Below, one piece after another: positions 5,073 through 5,295 of a stretch of 5,295 bases of DNA. The position numbers and the translations under genes are program-made. Source of the DNA: an uncultured Lysobacterales bacterium (lineage in GTDB: Bacteria > Pseudomonadota > Gammaproteobacteria > Xanthomonadales > Xanthomonadaceae); assembly GCA_946886865.1 (NCBI GenBank), contig CAMPJI010000129.1:1-5295 (forward strand), written 5' to 3'. A model generated the notes under the pieces. That model saw only the letters and a list, made by a program, of their open reading frames with translations, searched no databases and was not told the origin of the DNA. Positions within the stretch are counted from its first letter, which is position 1. The number at the start of each line of letters is the position of its first letter.

Positions 5073-5295
5073 ATGACCGAGCCCACCTGGCACTACGAGA
5101 ACTTCGACACCACCGGTTCGGCCATCGGCTACCGCGTGACGCGCAAGCTCGACGAGGTGCAGTCGGACTTCCAGAAGATCGAGATCTTCGAGACCACCGA
5201 CTGGGGCAACCTCATGCTGATCGACGGCGCGGTGATGCTCACCACGCGCGACAACTTCCTCTACCACGAGATGATGTCGCACCCGGCGCTGTTCA
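5073..5295 (+). CDS. speE: Spermidine synthase (polyamine aminopropyltransferase), N-terminal part (3' end outside window)
   Basis: The first 74 residues of spermidine synthase, which transfers an aminopropyl group from decarboxylated S-adenosylmethionine to putrescine, releasing methylthioadenosine, in the cytoplasm. Seen: the N-terminal beta-strand domain with SDFQKIEIFETTDWGNLMLI (31-50), containing the conserved Gln (Q34) of the cofactor site; DGAVMLTTRDNFLYHEMMSH (51-70), containing the family signature for the active-site loop with Y64-H65-E66; and PALF at the window edge. The nucleotide-binding GGGDG motif and the rest of the Rossmann-like domain are beyond the window. The ATG at 5073 follows AGGA (5062-5065) with 7-nt spacing. 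It is divergent from speA with 185 bp between the two start codons, and both belong to polyamine synthesis. Identification is firm despite truncation by the window. Confidence 0.95.
   Translation, partial: MTEPTWHYENFDTTGSAIGYRVTRKLDEVQSDFQKIEIFETTDWGNLMLIDGAVMLTTRDNFLYHEMMSHPALF

Noticed and set aside
5004..5282. A 92-codon - strand frame opposite the start of speE
   Set aside because: Shadow of speE, whose start, ribosome binding site and aminopropyltransferase signature are clear on the + strand.
1..5295. Mobile element, CRISPR array, defence or biosynthetic gene cluster
   Set aside because: No transposase, integrase, terminal repeats, spacer-repeat pattern or defence-type domains. All genes have uniform high-GC codon use and core or ordinary metabolic roles.

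Overview
This is a very GC-rich (by eye about 70% G+C), densely coded bacterial chromosome segment. The protein sequences and gene neighbourhood suggest a gammaproteobacterium of the Xanthomonadaceae/Lysobacteraceae type (Lysobacter, Luteimonas or Xanthomonas-like). That placement is inferred from remembered resemblance of ArgS, SpeA and SpeE, not from a search. I see no mobile elements, CRISPR arrays, tRNA or rRNA genes, phage genes or toxin/defence modules. The window reads as ordinary core chromosome.

Layout. Positions 1-462 (+) hold the 3' end of argS (arginyl-tRNA synthetase). A SPOR-domain, FtsN-like cell-envelope protein follows at 589-1332 (+), read from a TTG start. After a 142-bp spacer with a 15-bp tandem repeat and a candidate promoter comes a small four-helix membrane protein of unknown function at 1475-1903 (+). 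It converges, with only 23 bp between stop codons, on a 3-hydroxyisobutyrate-dehydrogenase-family NAD(P)-dependent reductase at 1927-2811 (-). Upstream of that gene, on the same strand, is a complete biosynthetic arginine decarboxylase, speA, at 2956-4887 (-). The 144-bp spacer between these two is full of GC palindromes. Finally speE (spermidine synthase) starts at 5073 (+), divergent from speA across 185 bp, and runs off the window.

How the genes work together. speA and speE are two enzymes of polyamine synthesis: arginine to agmatine, and putrescine plus decarboxylated SAM to spermidine. They sit back to back with a -10-like element facing each way, so coordinated control from the shared intergenic region is plausible. 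The steps between agmatine and putrescine, and the SAM decarboxylase, are not in this window. argS followed by a SPOR protein is an arrangement I also recall from Pseudomonas. The reductase and the small membrane protein have no clear functional link to their neighbours.

I did not find a convincing undescribed system. The best second looks are the C-rich speA leader with no Shine-Dalgarno, the tandem repeat that duplicates a possible -35 element, and the palindrome cluster between speA and the reductase gene.
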